Assembly: GCA_934526185.1 (NCBI GenBank)
Contig: CAKTAA010000041.1
Location: 1-18,907, forward strand
Direction of reading: 5' to 3'
DNA length: 18,907 nt
Source: an uncultured Eubacteriales bacterium
GTDB taxonomy: Bacteria > Bacillota > Clostridia > Oscillospirales > CAG-272
Position 1 is the first letter of the stretch; every line of letters starts with the position of its first letter. Made by a program: the position numbers and the translations under genes. The notes below the pieces were generated by a model, which ran no database searches, was not told where the DNA came from, and worked only from the letters and a program-made list of their open reading frames with translations. Below, in pieces: positions 1 through 8,087 of this stretch.

Positions 1-420
1 CTTCAGGAAAGCTCAAACAAAACCGGTTTCTGCTTTGCCGACGCTAACTTTTCGTCTTTCCGGCTGTTCCGCCGAATGGATATGGTTTTGAATGAAGAAG
101 AACTGAACGAATTGTTTGCAGCAGCAAAAGCTTCGGTCAGCGGGGATGCTGTAAGGCTGAAAAGGGTTGAAGAGGTTGAGCTGACTTACAGCTATATGCT
201 CTTGAGCAGCCGATATTTTGCCGACTATGTATACGGAAGCGAAGCGATTCGTGCGGATTATCAGGAAAAGACAAGGGCTCTGTACGACAAAATGAGGGCA
301 GGCGGATACGACTACAATCTCGGAGCGTTCCCGGAATATGACCCGACGCTAAGTCCGATCGGATGGGGAAGAAATCCATATGAGGAAGAAATAAAAGGAA
401 ATGATGTAGTTCTTTATTAA
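1..420 (+). CDS. DUF4838-type glycosidase-like protein, C-terminal part (cut by window edge)
   Basis: The frame is open from the first base and ends in TAA, giving 139 residues with no start in view. It is the C-terminal helical region of the same family as the three downstream copies: it begins LQESSNKTGFCF, continues through RLFRRMDMVLNEEELNELF and YGSEAIRADYQEKTRALYD, and ends in a Pro-rich tail with PIGWGRNPYEEE. Equivalent segments occur near the ends of the genes finishing at 2563, 4832 and 10031. The internal ATG at 76 falls inside a conserved block, so it is not a real start. The closest copy by eye is the next gene, with long near-identical stretches, which suggests recent tandem duplication. 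A hairpin terminator follows. The catalytic region lies outside the window, so whether the gene is intact is unknown. Confidence 0.85.
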   Translation, partial: LQESSNKTGFCFADANFSSFRLFRRMDMVLNEEELNELFAAAKASVSGDAVRLKRVEEVELTYSYMLLSSRYFADYVYGSEAIRADYQEKTRALYDKMRAGGYDYNLGAFPEYDPTLSPIGWGRNPYEEEIKGNDVVLY

Positions 421-471
421 TACAGAGTTCGTTTAAAATATCATTGGTGGGTAGAGATGAACTTCTCACCG

Positions 472-519
472 AAAGCGTCGGGATAGAGTTATCACAAAAT
501 TCAATTCCGACGCTTTTTT
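472..519 (+). terminator. Rho-independent terminator after the first DUF4838 gene
   Basis: Perfect 10-bp arms AAAGCGTCGG (472-481) and CCGACGCTTT (507-516) run into six T's (514-519). The 25-base loop is longer than usual and contains a small GATA/TATC inner hairpin. It lies 52 bases after the stop codon at 420 and separates this gene from the next one. Confidence 0.75.
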
Positions 520-587
520 CTATAAGAACTTATGATTAGGAGTCGGTGGATTTAAAATAAATTTGTTGGAAAGGAGATTCAAAAGCT

Positions 588-2563
588 ATGCAAAGAATAT
601 GTTCCATCATTTTATGCATCTTATTTATTTTACCCTTGCTGATTGCCTGTGAAAACAGTAACGGCGGAACAGATGATACAAAAAAATCAATGGTATCGAT
701 TCCGAGAGCACCGGCATTGATACGGCTACGGTAATGACAGCAGATGCCCCAGCATGAAAAAGTCTCCGTATTGCCGGTACGGATATTTCGTCATTTGTCA
801 TCGTGCTTTCTGAGAATGCATCGCAGGGGCTGCTTTTTGCGGCTTCCGAGCTTTCCTCATATATCGAAAGAACCTGCGGCGTAAAGCTCGAAATTGTGCC
901 CGCAGCCGCTCAGGAACATGTTATTGAGCTTGTTATTGACAGAAATGGCACGTGGCGGGATCAGGGTTTTACGATCACAAGCAAAGCCGGAAAGCTTACG
1001 ATTTCCGGACAGTCCGATACCGCATGCCTCTATGGTGTGTATGAGTTTCTTGAAAGCTATATTGGCTGGCGCTTTCTGACACCGGACGCACAAGCGCTCC
1101 TGACGCCGGGAGAAAATATTGATATCCCGAACGGCATTGAGGTTTCCGAGAAACCCGGTATTACGTATCGCTCACTTTTTACGCCGGAAACACTGGCCGG
1201 AAAGGTCGAAGGATATAATGCGGATAATGTCGCTGACTTTTGGGGACAGATGCGTCTGAACGCAGACGACGGACATCTTTCCGAACGGCAGGGAACATCG
1301 AGAATGAAATGGGCAGAGAATCGCTCGTGCCATACCTTCGGCACACTGGCGAATGGCGCACACTCACTGACGGAGCAGCCGTGCTTCTCCGATGAAACGG
1401 TATATCAGAATATGCTGGCGAGGGCGCTGAAATGGCTTTCGGACAATCCAAATGCAGCACTAATTTCTATATCTCAGGACGATAATAATTATTACTGTCA
1501 GTGTGAGAATTGTCAGAGGGTAGCTAAGGAGGAGGGCACCGAAACCGAGCCTCGGCAGAGCGGTCCGATCATCCGGTTTGTCAACCGGATAGCGGAAGCT
1601 ATTGAAAAGGAATATCCGGATGTGCTTGTACATACCTTTGCTTATACCTATTCGGAAAAACCGCCGCTGGTAACCAAAGCACGGGACAACATTGCCATAC
1701 AGTACTGTACCATTTCCGCTTGTTTCCAGCATGCGATAAACGACCCGGACTGCAATCAGAACGGCGGCCTGTATGGATGGAACTTCAACAATGCAGCGCG
1801 TGCCGCAGACATCGTTGAATGGGGAAAGGTTGCACAGAATATTTATATATGGGATTACGGCTCCTCCTGCGATATTTCCTTTATATACTTTCCGACACTT
1901 GACGTTCTTCTGGAAAACACAAGGTTTTTTGCTGAAAACAATGTGAAAGGAATATTCCTGAACGGATCGGGAGACAAGATGCCTGAGTTTTCAGAGCTGC
2001 GGACCTATATGCATGCGAAGGTATACTGGGATCCGTACATGACGGAGGAAGAATATCAGAGATGCATTGACGAATTCATGCAGGGATACTACGGCGATGC
2101 CTGGGAAGAAATGCGCGAATACTACGACTTTTTGACGGAAAGCTCGAACAAATCCGGCTTCTGCTTCTGCGATGCCAACTATACCACGTTCCGTCTGTTC
2201 CGCCGGATGGATATTGTTTTGAACGAGCAGGAGATAAACGAATTGTTTGAAAAGGCAAAGTCAGCGGTGGAAGATGACGCAACCATACTCCGCCGCGTTG
2301 AGGATATTGAACTGACTTGGCAGTGTGCAATCTTAAGCTGCCGCTATATGCCGGATTATATATACGGTTCGGATGAAGTCCGCGCCGAATATCAGTCGAG
2401 AACCAAAGCGCTGTACGATAAATGCGCGGAACGCGGATACCCGAGTGATATCGGACATGAAGAAGGAGATTCTGTTCTTCCTCCTTATGATCCGGATCAG
2501 TACCCGTACCAGTGGTTCAACGGCGATGAGGAGAAGAAAATTGTCGGCAACCAATATGTTTAA
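588..2563 (+). pseudogene. DUF4838-type lipoprotein gene with disrupted N-terminus
   Basis: An ATG at 588, preceded by AAAGGAG, starts a lipoprotein signal peptide (MQRICSIILC, then LPLLIAC with the lipobox Cys at residue 21). That frame stops at 732. The mature protein continues in another frame: shifting after the A7 tract (680-686) restores the linker with its ADAPA segment, then an in-frame TGA at 755-757 is met, after which KSLRIAGTDISSFVIV aligns with the intact copies. From there to 2563 the frame is open and carries the N-terminal domain, the SISQDDN motif, a CxCxxC cluster and the C-terminal helical region. The longest open frame starts at GTG 803, which has no ribosome binding site and would yield a protein without signal peptide and missing the first strand. 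At least two lesions are therefore needed to explain it. A sequencing error or slippage at the A-tracts is the main alternative to true decay. No convincing promoter was seen upstream. Confidence 0.75.
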
Positions 2564-2636
2564 CGTTTGCTTTATTGGCTGTCTATCCTTGGAAGCTGTT
2601 TCTGTTTAAGTATTTATCATTAATTCCGAATTTGTT

Positions 2637-2671
2637 ATACGGGAGATATTGGTTCTCCCGTATATATTTTT
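2637..2671 (+). terminator. Rho-independent terminator after the broken DUF4838 copy
   Basis: Perfect 10-bp arms ATACGGGAGA (2637-2646) and TCTCCCGTAT (2654-2663) with a 7-base loop, followed by an AT-rich run with TTTTT at 2667-2671. It begins 73 bases after the stop at 2563. A second, weaker hairpin follows: AGAGAA at 2752-2757 pairs with TTCTCT at 2764-2769, ahead of T's. The rest of the 2564-2921 gap holds the promoter of the next gene. Confidence 0.75.
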
Positions 2672-2809
2672 ATATTGCCGATTAAAAACCTATGTCAGAT
2701 TACTTATGCGTATTTATCAATCAGACAGAAACGGACGATAAAATCTCTAAGAGAGAAGATGATTTCTCTTTTTTGATTCCTGCTAAATAGATTTTTTTAT
2801 TGCAGGGTG

Positions 2810-2838
2810 TTTACAATTTCAAAAAAATCTGATATAAT
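2810..2838 (+). promoter_or_regulatory. Sigma-A promoter of the 2922 DUF4838 gene
   Basis: A -35 of TTTACA (2810-2815), a 17-base spacer and a perfect TATAAT -10 (2833-2838) preceded by TGA, giving an extended -10. Transcription should begin near 2845, leaving a leader of roughly 75 bases. The leader contains a short inverted repeat, AGTTC (2856-2860) with GAACT (2869-2873), that could be an operator or a 5' hairpin. Confidence 0.75.
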
Positions 2839-2921
2839 TTTATACAAAATGAATGAGTTCTGCTCTCTGAACTGTTCAATAACAAATTTAAAAAAAGAGT
2901 AAGGAAAGGAAGAATGGTGTT

Positions 2922-4832
2922 ATGAGAAAAATCATCAGCCGAATCTTGCTTGCGGGGCTTCTGCTTTCGGGGCTTCCAATTGGCGGAAAATCAACTGACG
3001 CCACCCGACAGATGCTTTCTGCCGACACCGCTGCAGAACGAACGGATGCTGTCACTGAAACCGCAGATGCTTATCAAGTGAAAAGCATAAAAATTTCCGG
3101 AAACGATGTATCTTCCTATGTAATTGTCCAACCGGAGAAGGACTCGGCGTGCCTTGGCAATGCTGCGGCGGAATTGTCGTCATATATAGAAAAGGCTTCG
3201 GGAATCAAACTTGAAGTTGTCACAACGTCAACCGGTTCCAACGTGATAGAGCTTGGCGTGGACAGCAGCCTGCCGCACAACGAGGCATTTCAAATCAAAA
3301 CCTCGGACGGAAAGCTGACAATAACAGGAGGCTCCGAGCGGGGCTGTCTGTATGGTGTATATGAGTTTCTGGAAAGCTATATCGGCTGGCGTTTTCTAAC
3401 CGTTGACTGCGAGGTTCTGCTGCCGGAATCTGATATTATCGAAATTCCGGACGGCCTTAACGATATGCAGGAACCGGGATTTGATTTGCGCGGCATATGG
3501 ACATATGAAATGTATTACGGACATTGGAATGATCAACTGGAAGCGCAGCAGGATTACTGGGCGAAACGGCGTATGAACCGCGAGGACAACTGGGTGACAG
3601 AAAAACAGGGCGGCGCTCTTGTGTGGTCTCGCAACGCAACAGTACATACGCTGGGAGATCTGGCTGGCGGTATGTCACAGGATGAAAATCCGTGCTTGTC
3701 GGATGAGGGCGTGTTTGAGACGGTGCTGTCCAACGTATATAAATGGCTGGAATCCGACGCCAAACCGGCGGACTACATTTCGATCTCTCAGAATGATAAT
3801 ATGAGCGCCTGCGGCTGTGAGAACTGTACAAGCGTGAAGCGGGAAGAGGGGAGCGATGCCGGTCCGCTTGTACGCTTTGTAAATAGAATTGCCGAGGCCG
3901 TTGCGGAAGATTATCCGGATCTGCTTGTGCATACGCTTGCCTATAATGCAACCACTGTACCGCCAAAAGTGACAAAGCTGCGCGATAATGTCGTAGTGCA
4001 GTATTGCACGTATCAGGGCTGCTGTCAGCATGCCGTAGGCAATCCGGAATGCAATGAGGTTGGCGGACTTTGGGATATGTATTACAATAACCTCGCAGGC
4101 GCATACACCATTAAACAGTGGGAAAGTATTACTAATCATTTGTACATTTGGGATTACGGCGCAAATTTCAACGATGAGTATGTATTTCTTCCCAATTTTG
4201 ATGTTATGCTCGAAAACTGCCGTTTTTACTTTGAAAATAATGTTGAGGGCGTTTTTCTGAATGCCATGTGGGAATATTTGCCGGAATTCAACGGCCTGCG
4301 TACCTATTTGACAGCTAAGATATATTGGAATCCAAACATGAGCGACGAGGAATACAACGAGTGTATTGATGATTTCATGAAAGGATATTACGGGGACGGC
4401 TGGAAAGGCATACGCCAATATCTGGATTATATGCAGGAGAGCTCAAATAAAACCGGACTTTGCTTTACTCATACCGCTGATTCTTCAAATCGCCTGTTCC
4501 GATCTTTAGATATTGTACGATATGAAGAAGAATTTACTCAGATGTTTGCAGATGCCAAGACCGCGGTGGAGGGTGATGCTAAGCGGAACAAGCGCATCTA
4601 TGATATAGAGCAGACCTATCAGTATCTGCTTCTGAGCAGCAGATATTGGACCGATTATACATACGGAAGCGAGAAGGTACGGGCTGAATATCAGGAAAAA
4701 ACAAAGGCTTTGTATGATAAATTGTCAGTTATCGGAAACCCGACCACGCCGGAATATGATCCGGACGTAAGTCCGATCGGATGGTGGAAGCGTCAATTTG
4801 ACGATAGCTACGTCGGAAACCATTTTGATTGA
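2922..4832 (+). CDS. Secreted DUF4838-type glycosidase-like protein
   Basis: The product has 636 residues. A basic start and hydrophobic core (residues 1-22) form an export signal but, unlike the other two copies with visible N-termini, there is no lipobox Cys, so it is probably secreted rather than lipid-anchored. A low-complexity linker (about 23-52) follows. Residues 54-160 are an alpha/beta N-terminal domain of the type that precedes GH20 and GH67-like barrels, ending GCLYGVYEFLESYIGWRFLT. The DUF4838 region follows, with SISQNDN at 287-293, CxCxxC at Cys297, 299 and 302, and CCQHAVGNPEC at 367-377, then a helical C-terminus with QESSNKTG near 505. DUF4838 is, to my recollection, the domain on which CAZy family GH163 (endo-beta-N-acetylglucosaminidase on N-glycans) rests. 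Activity here is inferred, and substrate is unknown. AAGGAAAGG (2901-2909) lies 12 bases before the ATG. A three-codon ORF (ATG GTG TTA TGA, 2914-2925) overlaps the start. The gene has its own promoter. Confidence 0.85.
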   Translation: MRKIISRILLAGLLLSGLPIGGKSTDATRQMLSADTAAERTDAVTETADAYQVKSIKISGNDVSSYVIVQPEKDSACLGNAAAELSSYIEKASGIKLEVVTTSTGSNVIELGVDSSLPHNEAFQIKTSDGKLTITGGSERGCLYGVYEFLESYIGWRFLTVDCEVLLPESDIIEIPDGLNDMQEPGFDLRGIWTYEMYYGHWNDQLEAQQDYWAKRRMNREDNWVTEKQGGALVWSRNATVHTLGDLAGGMSQDENPCLSDEGVFETVLSNVYKWLESDAKPADYISISQNDNMSACGCENCTSVKREEGSDAGPLVRFVNRIAEAVAEDYPDLLVHTLAYNATTVPPKVTKLRDNVVVQYCTYQGCCQHAVGNPECNEVGGLWDMYYNNLAGAYTIKQWESITNHLYIWDYGANFNDEYVFLPNFDVMLENCRFYFENNVEGVFLNAMWEYLPEFNGLRTYLTAKIYWNPNMSDEEYNECIDDFMKGYYGDGWKGIRQYLDYMQESSNKTGLCFTHTADSSNRLFRSLDIVRYEEEFTQMFADAKTAVEGDAKRNKRIYDIEQTYQYLLLSSRYWTDYTYGSEKVRAEYQEKTKALYDKLSVIGNPTTPEYDPDVSPIGWWKRQFDDSYVGNHFD

Positions 4833-5106
4833 TTTGTGTGAATCCGTTCAGGTTTGCGGTATAATAGCGGTATCAGATTGGTATCGGATGCATCGGAAGG
4901 CGGAACCCGGCACCCCGTCTTCTGCTTGCTGTGAAATAAGGTCAAGCATGGGAAAATGAAAAAAAGTTTTCATAATATATTGACTATTGGCAGGGCGGCC
5001 CATTCAAATTGCTTTGCTACAAGGAACATCAACGGGTTTGTGCAAAGTCAATTCTTACTTTATTTGTTTATTCTATTTTTAAATAAAAAGAAAAAGGAGA
5101 ATAGAA
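4833..5106 (+). other. Intergenic region upstream of the SLH gene; promoter not resolved
   Basis: This holds a perfect TATAAT at 4860-4865 without a good -35, and a TTGACT at 4980-4985 whose best -10 (about 5003-5009) is poor. A stem GAAGGCGG (4896-4903) with CCGTCTTC (4915-4922) has one G-U pair but no T-run, so it is not a clear terminator for the preceding gene. AAGGAG sits just before the ATG at 5107. An ORF from 4956 overlaps the SLH gene out of frame and is not credible. How this gene is transcribed is open: weak promoter, readthrough or an activator-dependent site. Confidence 0.3.
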
Positions 5107-7797
5107 ATGAAGAAGATAATCAGAATCATGTCACTGATGCTTGTAGTGGCAATGACAGCATCCCTCTTCATGATACCGTCGTATGCCGACAGAACGGCAA
5201 AGAAGACGGATTCGATGCCCTTTAAAGACGTGTCGGAAGAGGACTGGTATTACACGTATGTAGAGTATGTGTATCAAAACGGCATGTTCAGCGGAACCTC
5301 AGATACTACGTTCGAACCGCTGACGGAGATGACGCGTGCGATGTTTGTGCGTCTGTTTGCCAATCTTGACAGCGTGGATCTGACAAAGTATACAGAAACG
5401 AAATTTACAGACGTAGATATGAGCGCATGGTACGGCAGCGCTGTAGCGTGGGCGGAGGCGAACAAGGTTGTCAACGGTACAAGCGAGACGACATTTGAAC
5501 CTGATCAGAATATTACACGTGAACAAATGTGTGTGCTGCTGGTAAATTATGCGGCCTATGCCGGCATAGACCTGACGCTGGATACTCCGAAGGATACGGC
5601 GTTTACCGATGCGGATGAAGTAAGCTCATGGGCAAAGGATGCCGTGATTATCTGTGCTGCAGCGGGTATTATCAACGGCAAGGGAGACGGCCGCTTTGAT
5701 CCGCAGGGAACAGCGACAAGGTCCGAGGTAGCGGCGCTTTGCACAAATTTCCATACATTGTTTGTAGATGATCTGGAATTGTGGTTTGACCATTCGACGG
5801 TGAAAACGGCGAAATCGGATACGGAATCCACCGGTAAGGATACTTATACCATGTATATGGCGAAAAACGAGGTGGAGAACGGGCAATTTGTGCTGGCATC
5901 CAAAAACGGACATGACGATTTAACGGTCACAGTCTCAGCATTTAAAGACGGAGCCGGCAATCAGATAGAAACAGAGCTGCTTTACGGCTGGTATACAAAG
6001 ATGTACGATACCTATACACCGGACGCGCTGCCGCCGGTGCAGGGACCGATGGATATCAAAGCCGGCACCAGCCAGTGCTTCTATATCAAGGTGAGAACCG
6101 ACGAGGACACAAAGGCGGGAACATATTCCGCAGCCGTGGAGGTCAAAAACAAGCTCGGCGCAGTAATCAAGACGGCGGAGATTTCTCTGAATGTGTGGGA
6201 TTTTACGCTTGATGACAACGACGCACCGCCTGTAACGGCCGATCTCAATCATTATGAGATCTATACTGCTTACCAGCAATATGACAGTGATGACAGACAG
6301 CTTTACAAGATGTATTATGATTTCCTGTTAGAGAACCATGTGTGCGCGTATGATCTGCCGTACACCATGGACGATGAGAGAGTTGACGAGTACCTCAACA
6401 ATCCGCGCGTAAGGTGCTTTGCTGTGGATTATACCGGATACGGAACCGGACACGATATTGATACGGAATATCTGAAACGCGCATACAGTAAGCTGTCAGC
6501 AAATCCGGAATGGTTCTCAAAGGGATATTTCTACTATGTTGACGAACCGTTGGAATCAGGAAAATTGCTGCAAATCGGCGAGTATGGCTCTATGCTTGAA
6601 TCCGTATATCCGGGTTACCGCATGATATCGCCGTTTGAGAGAACATGGCTCATGGCCGGGGAACCACTGAAATGCTACAGTGAAAACAACACCCCGACTC
6701 CGCAATTGTTAACGGGAGACAGCTCTGCTGGTATCCGTTATCAGGTTGCCGAAGGGAAAGCTGTCGCTTCCTTTGAAGCGTGGTGCCCGAGCTGGTCAGA
6801 CAATAAAGGCGAGATTACTTTCTCAGTGTATGAGTGGAAGGGAAATTATGCTTCGAGTGTAGCTTCGGCCCCTGTGGTAGAGAAAACCTTTGTGGATTAT
6901 CCGGACAATGACACATTATCGGTAATAACAGTGACGGAAAAACATCCGGACGGCCTTACCGCAGGAGATTACCTTTTCCTCATTCACGACGGTGTGGATT
7001 CCTCCGAATCCGGTGTGGGTGTATGGTGTTATCCGAAAGCAAGCGATCCCGCAATGACGGTATATATGAACGGCGAGGTAAGCACCTCCAATCTGGCTCC
7101 TGCCATGACTTTTGGTATTTCTGATATTTCGTCCGGCGCAGCGATCGGCGATTCCATAGAATATATGAAAGATTATATTAAAATTTGGGTGCCGAGATGC
7201 TGGGCATATACGGACGAAAGTCTGCGCGGTACAGAGGGAGCTCTGTTCATTGATTCGCCGGAGCAGGTCGAGCTGTTAGGAGACTACGCGTCTCGCATCA
7301 ACGAGCTCGTAGAAACAAGAGGTGATGAGGCGTGGTGGTATTGGGCCGGAAAGCCCTATGAGCCGTATGCGACATTCCATGCGGATTCGCTCGGTATTCT
7401 GCCGAGAATCATCGGATGGCAGATGCAAGAATACGATGTTACAGGTCTATTGTATTACTCGGTTACCTGCTGGGGCGAGATGGTCGGTCTTTGGAGCAAT
7501 ATTAATAATGTCATCAATCCTAATCTTAACCTGTACGGCAATGGAGTGCTGATCTATCCCGGAATTGACCGCGGCATCCGTGAACCGATTAGCTCAATAC
7601 GTCTGGAGAATCTTCGCGACGGCATTGAGGATTATATGTACCTCGAAATGATCGGCAGACTGTGTGGAGAAGAAAAACGCGATGAATACGTCGCTAAAAT
7701 TACGACAAATCTGATCGAGTACTCGACAGACGATGCTTATTTGCAGTCTGTGCGTATTGAGATGGGCAATATGATTGAAGCAGCCATGAATTCCTGA
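5107..7797 (+). CDS. SLH-anchored GH123-like (DUF4091) glycoside hydrolase
   Basis: The product has 896 residues. The signal peptide (1-27) ends with SYA before DRT. Three SLH repeats at about 38-80, 100-143 and 166-210 should bind secondary cell-wall polymer and hold the enzyme at the surface. A beta-sandwich N-terminal part (about 222-365) leads into a DUF4091 region (about 375-880), the GH123 catalytic domain in Pfam. GH123 enzymes are beta-N-acetylgalactosaminidases using substrate-assisted catalysis with an adjacent Asp-Glu pair; here FYYVDEP places Asp479-Glu480 in that role. The C-terminal barrel block includes WWYWAGKPYEPYAT (743-756), CWGEM (788-792) and ENLRDGIEDYMYLEM (834-848). 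Residues about 520-672 are an inserted beta-rich module with no recognised name, possibly carbohydrate-binding. The start is fixed by AAGGAG seven bases upstream. It sits inside the DUF4838 array, pointing to joint processing of HexNAc glycans. The SLH and DUF4091 calls are firm; the substrate is inferred. Confidence 0.88.
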   Translation: MKKIIRIMSLMLVVAMTASLFMIPSYADRTAKKTDSMPFKDVSEEDWYYTYVEYVYQNGMFSGTSDTTFEPLTEMTRAMFVRLFANLDSVDLTKYTETKFTDVDMSAWYGSAVAWAEANKVVNGTSETTFEPDQNITREQMCVLLVNYAAYAGIDLTLDTPKDTAFTDADEVSSWAKDAVIICAAAGIINGKGDGRFDPQGTATRSEVAALCTNFHTLFVDDLELWFDHSTVKTAKSDTESTGKDTYTMYMAKNEVENGQFVLASKNGHDDLTVTVSAFKDGAGNQIETELLYGWYTKMYDTYTPDALPPVQGPMDIKAGTSQCFYIKVRTDEDTKAGTYSAAVEVKNKLGAVIKTAEISLNVWDFTLDDNDAPPVTADLNHYEIYTAYQQYDSDDRQLYKMYYDFLLENHVCAYDLPYTMDDERVDEYLNNPRVRCFAVDYTGYGTGHDIDTEYLKRAYSKLSANPEWFSKGYFYYVDEPLESGKLLQIGEYGSMLESVYPGYRMISPFERTWLMAGEPLKCYSENNTPTPQLLTGDSSAGIRYQVAEGKAVASFEAWCPSWSDNKGEITFSVYEWKGNYASSVASAPVVEKTFVDYPDNDTLSVITVTEKHPDGLTAGDYLFLIHDGVDSSESGVGVWCYPKASDPAMTVYMNGEVSTSNLAPAMTFGISDISSGAAIGDSIEYMKDYIKIWVPRCWAYTDESLRGTEGALFIDSPEQVELLGDYASRINELVETRGDEAWWYWAGKPYEPYATFHADSLGILPRIIGWQMQEYDVTGLLYYSVTCWGEMVGLWSNINNVINPNLNLYGNGVLIYPGIDRGIREPISSIRLENLRDGIEDYMYLEMIGRLCGEEKRDEYVAKITTNLIEYSTDDAYLQSVRIEMGNMIEAAMNS

Positions 7798-7835
7798 GGC
7801 GCTGACGTTCCAAAACAATGGCAGAAAAATAAACT

Positions 7836-7879
7836 AAAAACGCAGCAAGCAGCATTTTTAGCTGTTGCTGCGTTTTTTT
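7836..7879 (+). terminator. Rho-independent terminator after the SLH/GH123-like gene
   Basis: AAAAACGCAGCAA (7836-7848) pairs perfectly with TTGCTGCGTTTTT (7865-7877), followed by T's to 7879. The 16-base loop has further GCAGC/GCTG pairing potential. The upstream A-run makes it potentially active on both strands. Confidence 0.85.
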
Positions 7880-8007
7880 GCGCATACCGCAGACAGGGAG
7901 AAGGGTAAGCACAAACGAAACGCATGTTTATGATCCGTTCGGCACAATATCGAAATATTATAAAACAGTAAGTATGCATGATGTATATACAAGATTTTGA
8001 AAAATTC

Positions 8008-8036
8008 TTGCAAAAATTGTGCATATGTGATATAAT
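8008..8036 (+). promoter_or_regulatory. Sigma-A promoter of the 8088 DUF4838 lipoprotein gene
   Basis: TTGCAA (8008-8013), a 17-base spacer and TATAAT (8031-8036) with TGA directly before the -10. Spacing and the TGATATAAT string match the promoter at 2810-2838, suggesting the two intact DUF4838 genes are read by the same housekeeping holoenzyme. Confidence 0.75.
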
Positions 8037-8087
8037 ACCGTTGTTCTCAAAAAGCACATATTTTTATGAAGGGAAAGGTTAAACACA

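Noticed and set aside
755..757. Recoded UGA (selenocysteine or alternative code) in the broken DUF4838 copy
   Set aside because: TGA ends the genes at 4832, 7797 and 17877 at expected lengths, so the code is standard. The sister protein has no Cys at that site, and a frameshift lies nearby.
3675..4418. A 247-codon minus-strand ORF
   Set aside because: It is fully antisense to the DUF4838 gene at 2922-4832, has no family resemblance, and similar shadows appear opposite the other copies (for example 9006-9539).
4956..5225. An 89-codon + strand ORF starting MKKSFHN before the SLH gene
   Set aside because: It overlaps the well-supported SLH gene start out of frame, has no ribosome binding site or family resemblance, and runs through that gene's AAGGAG site.
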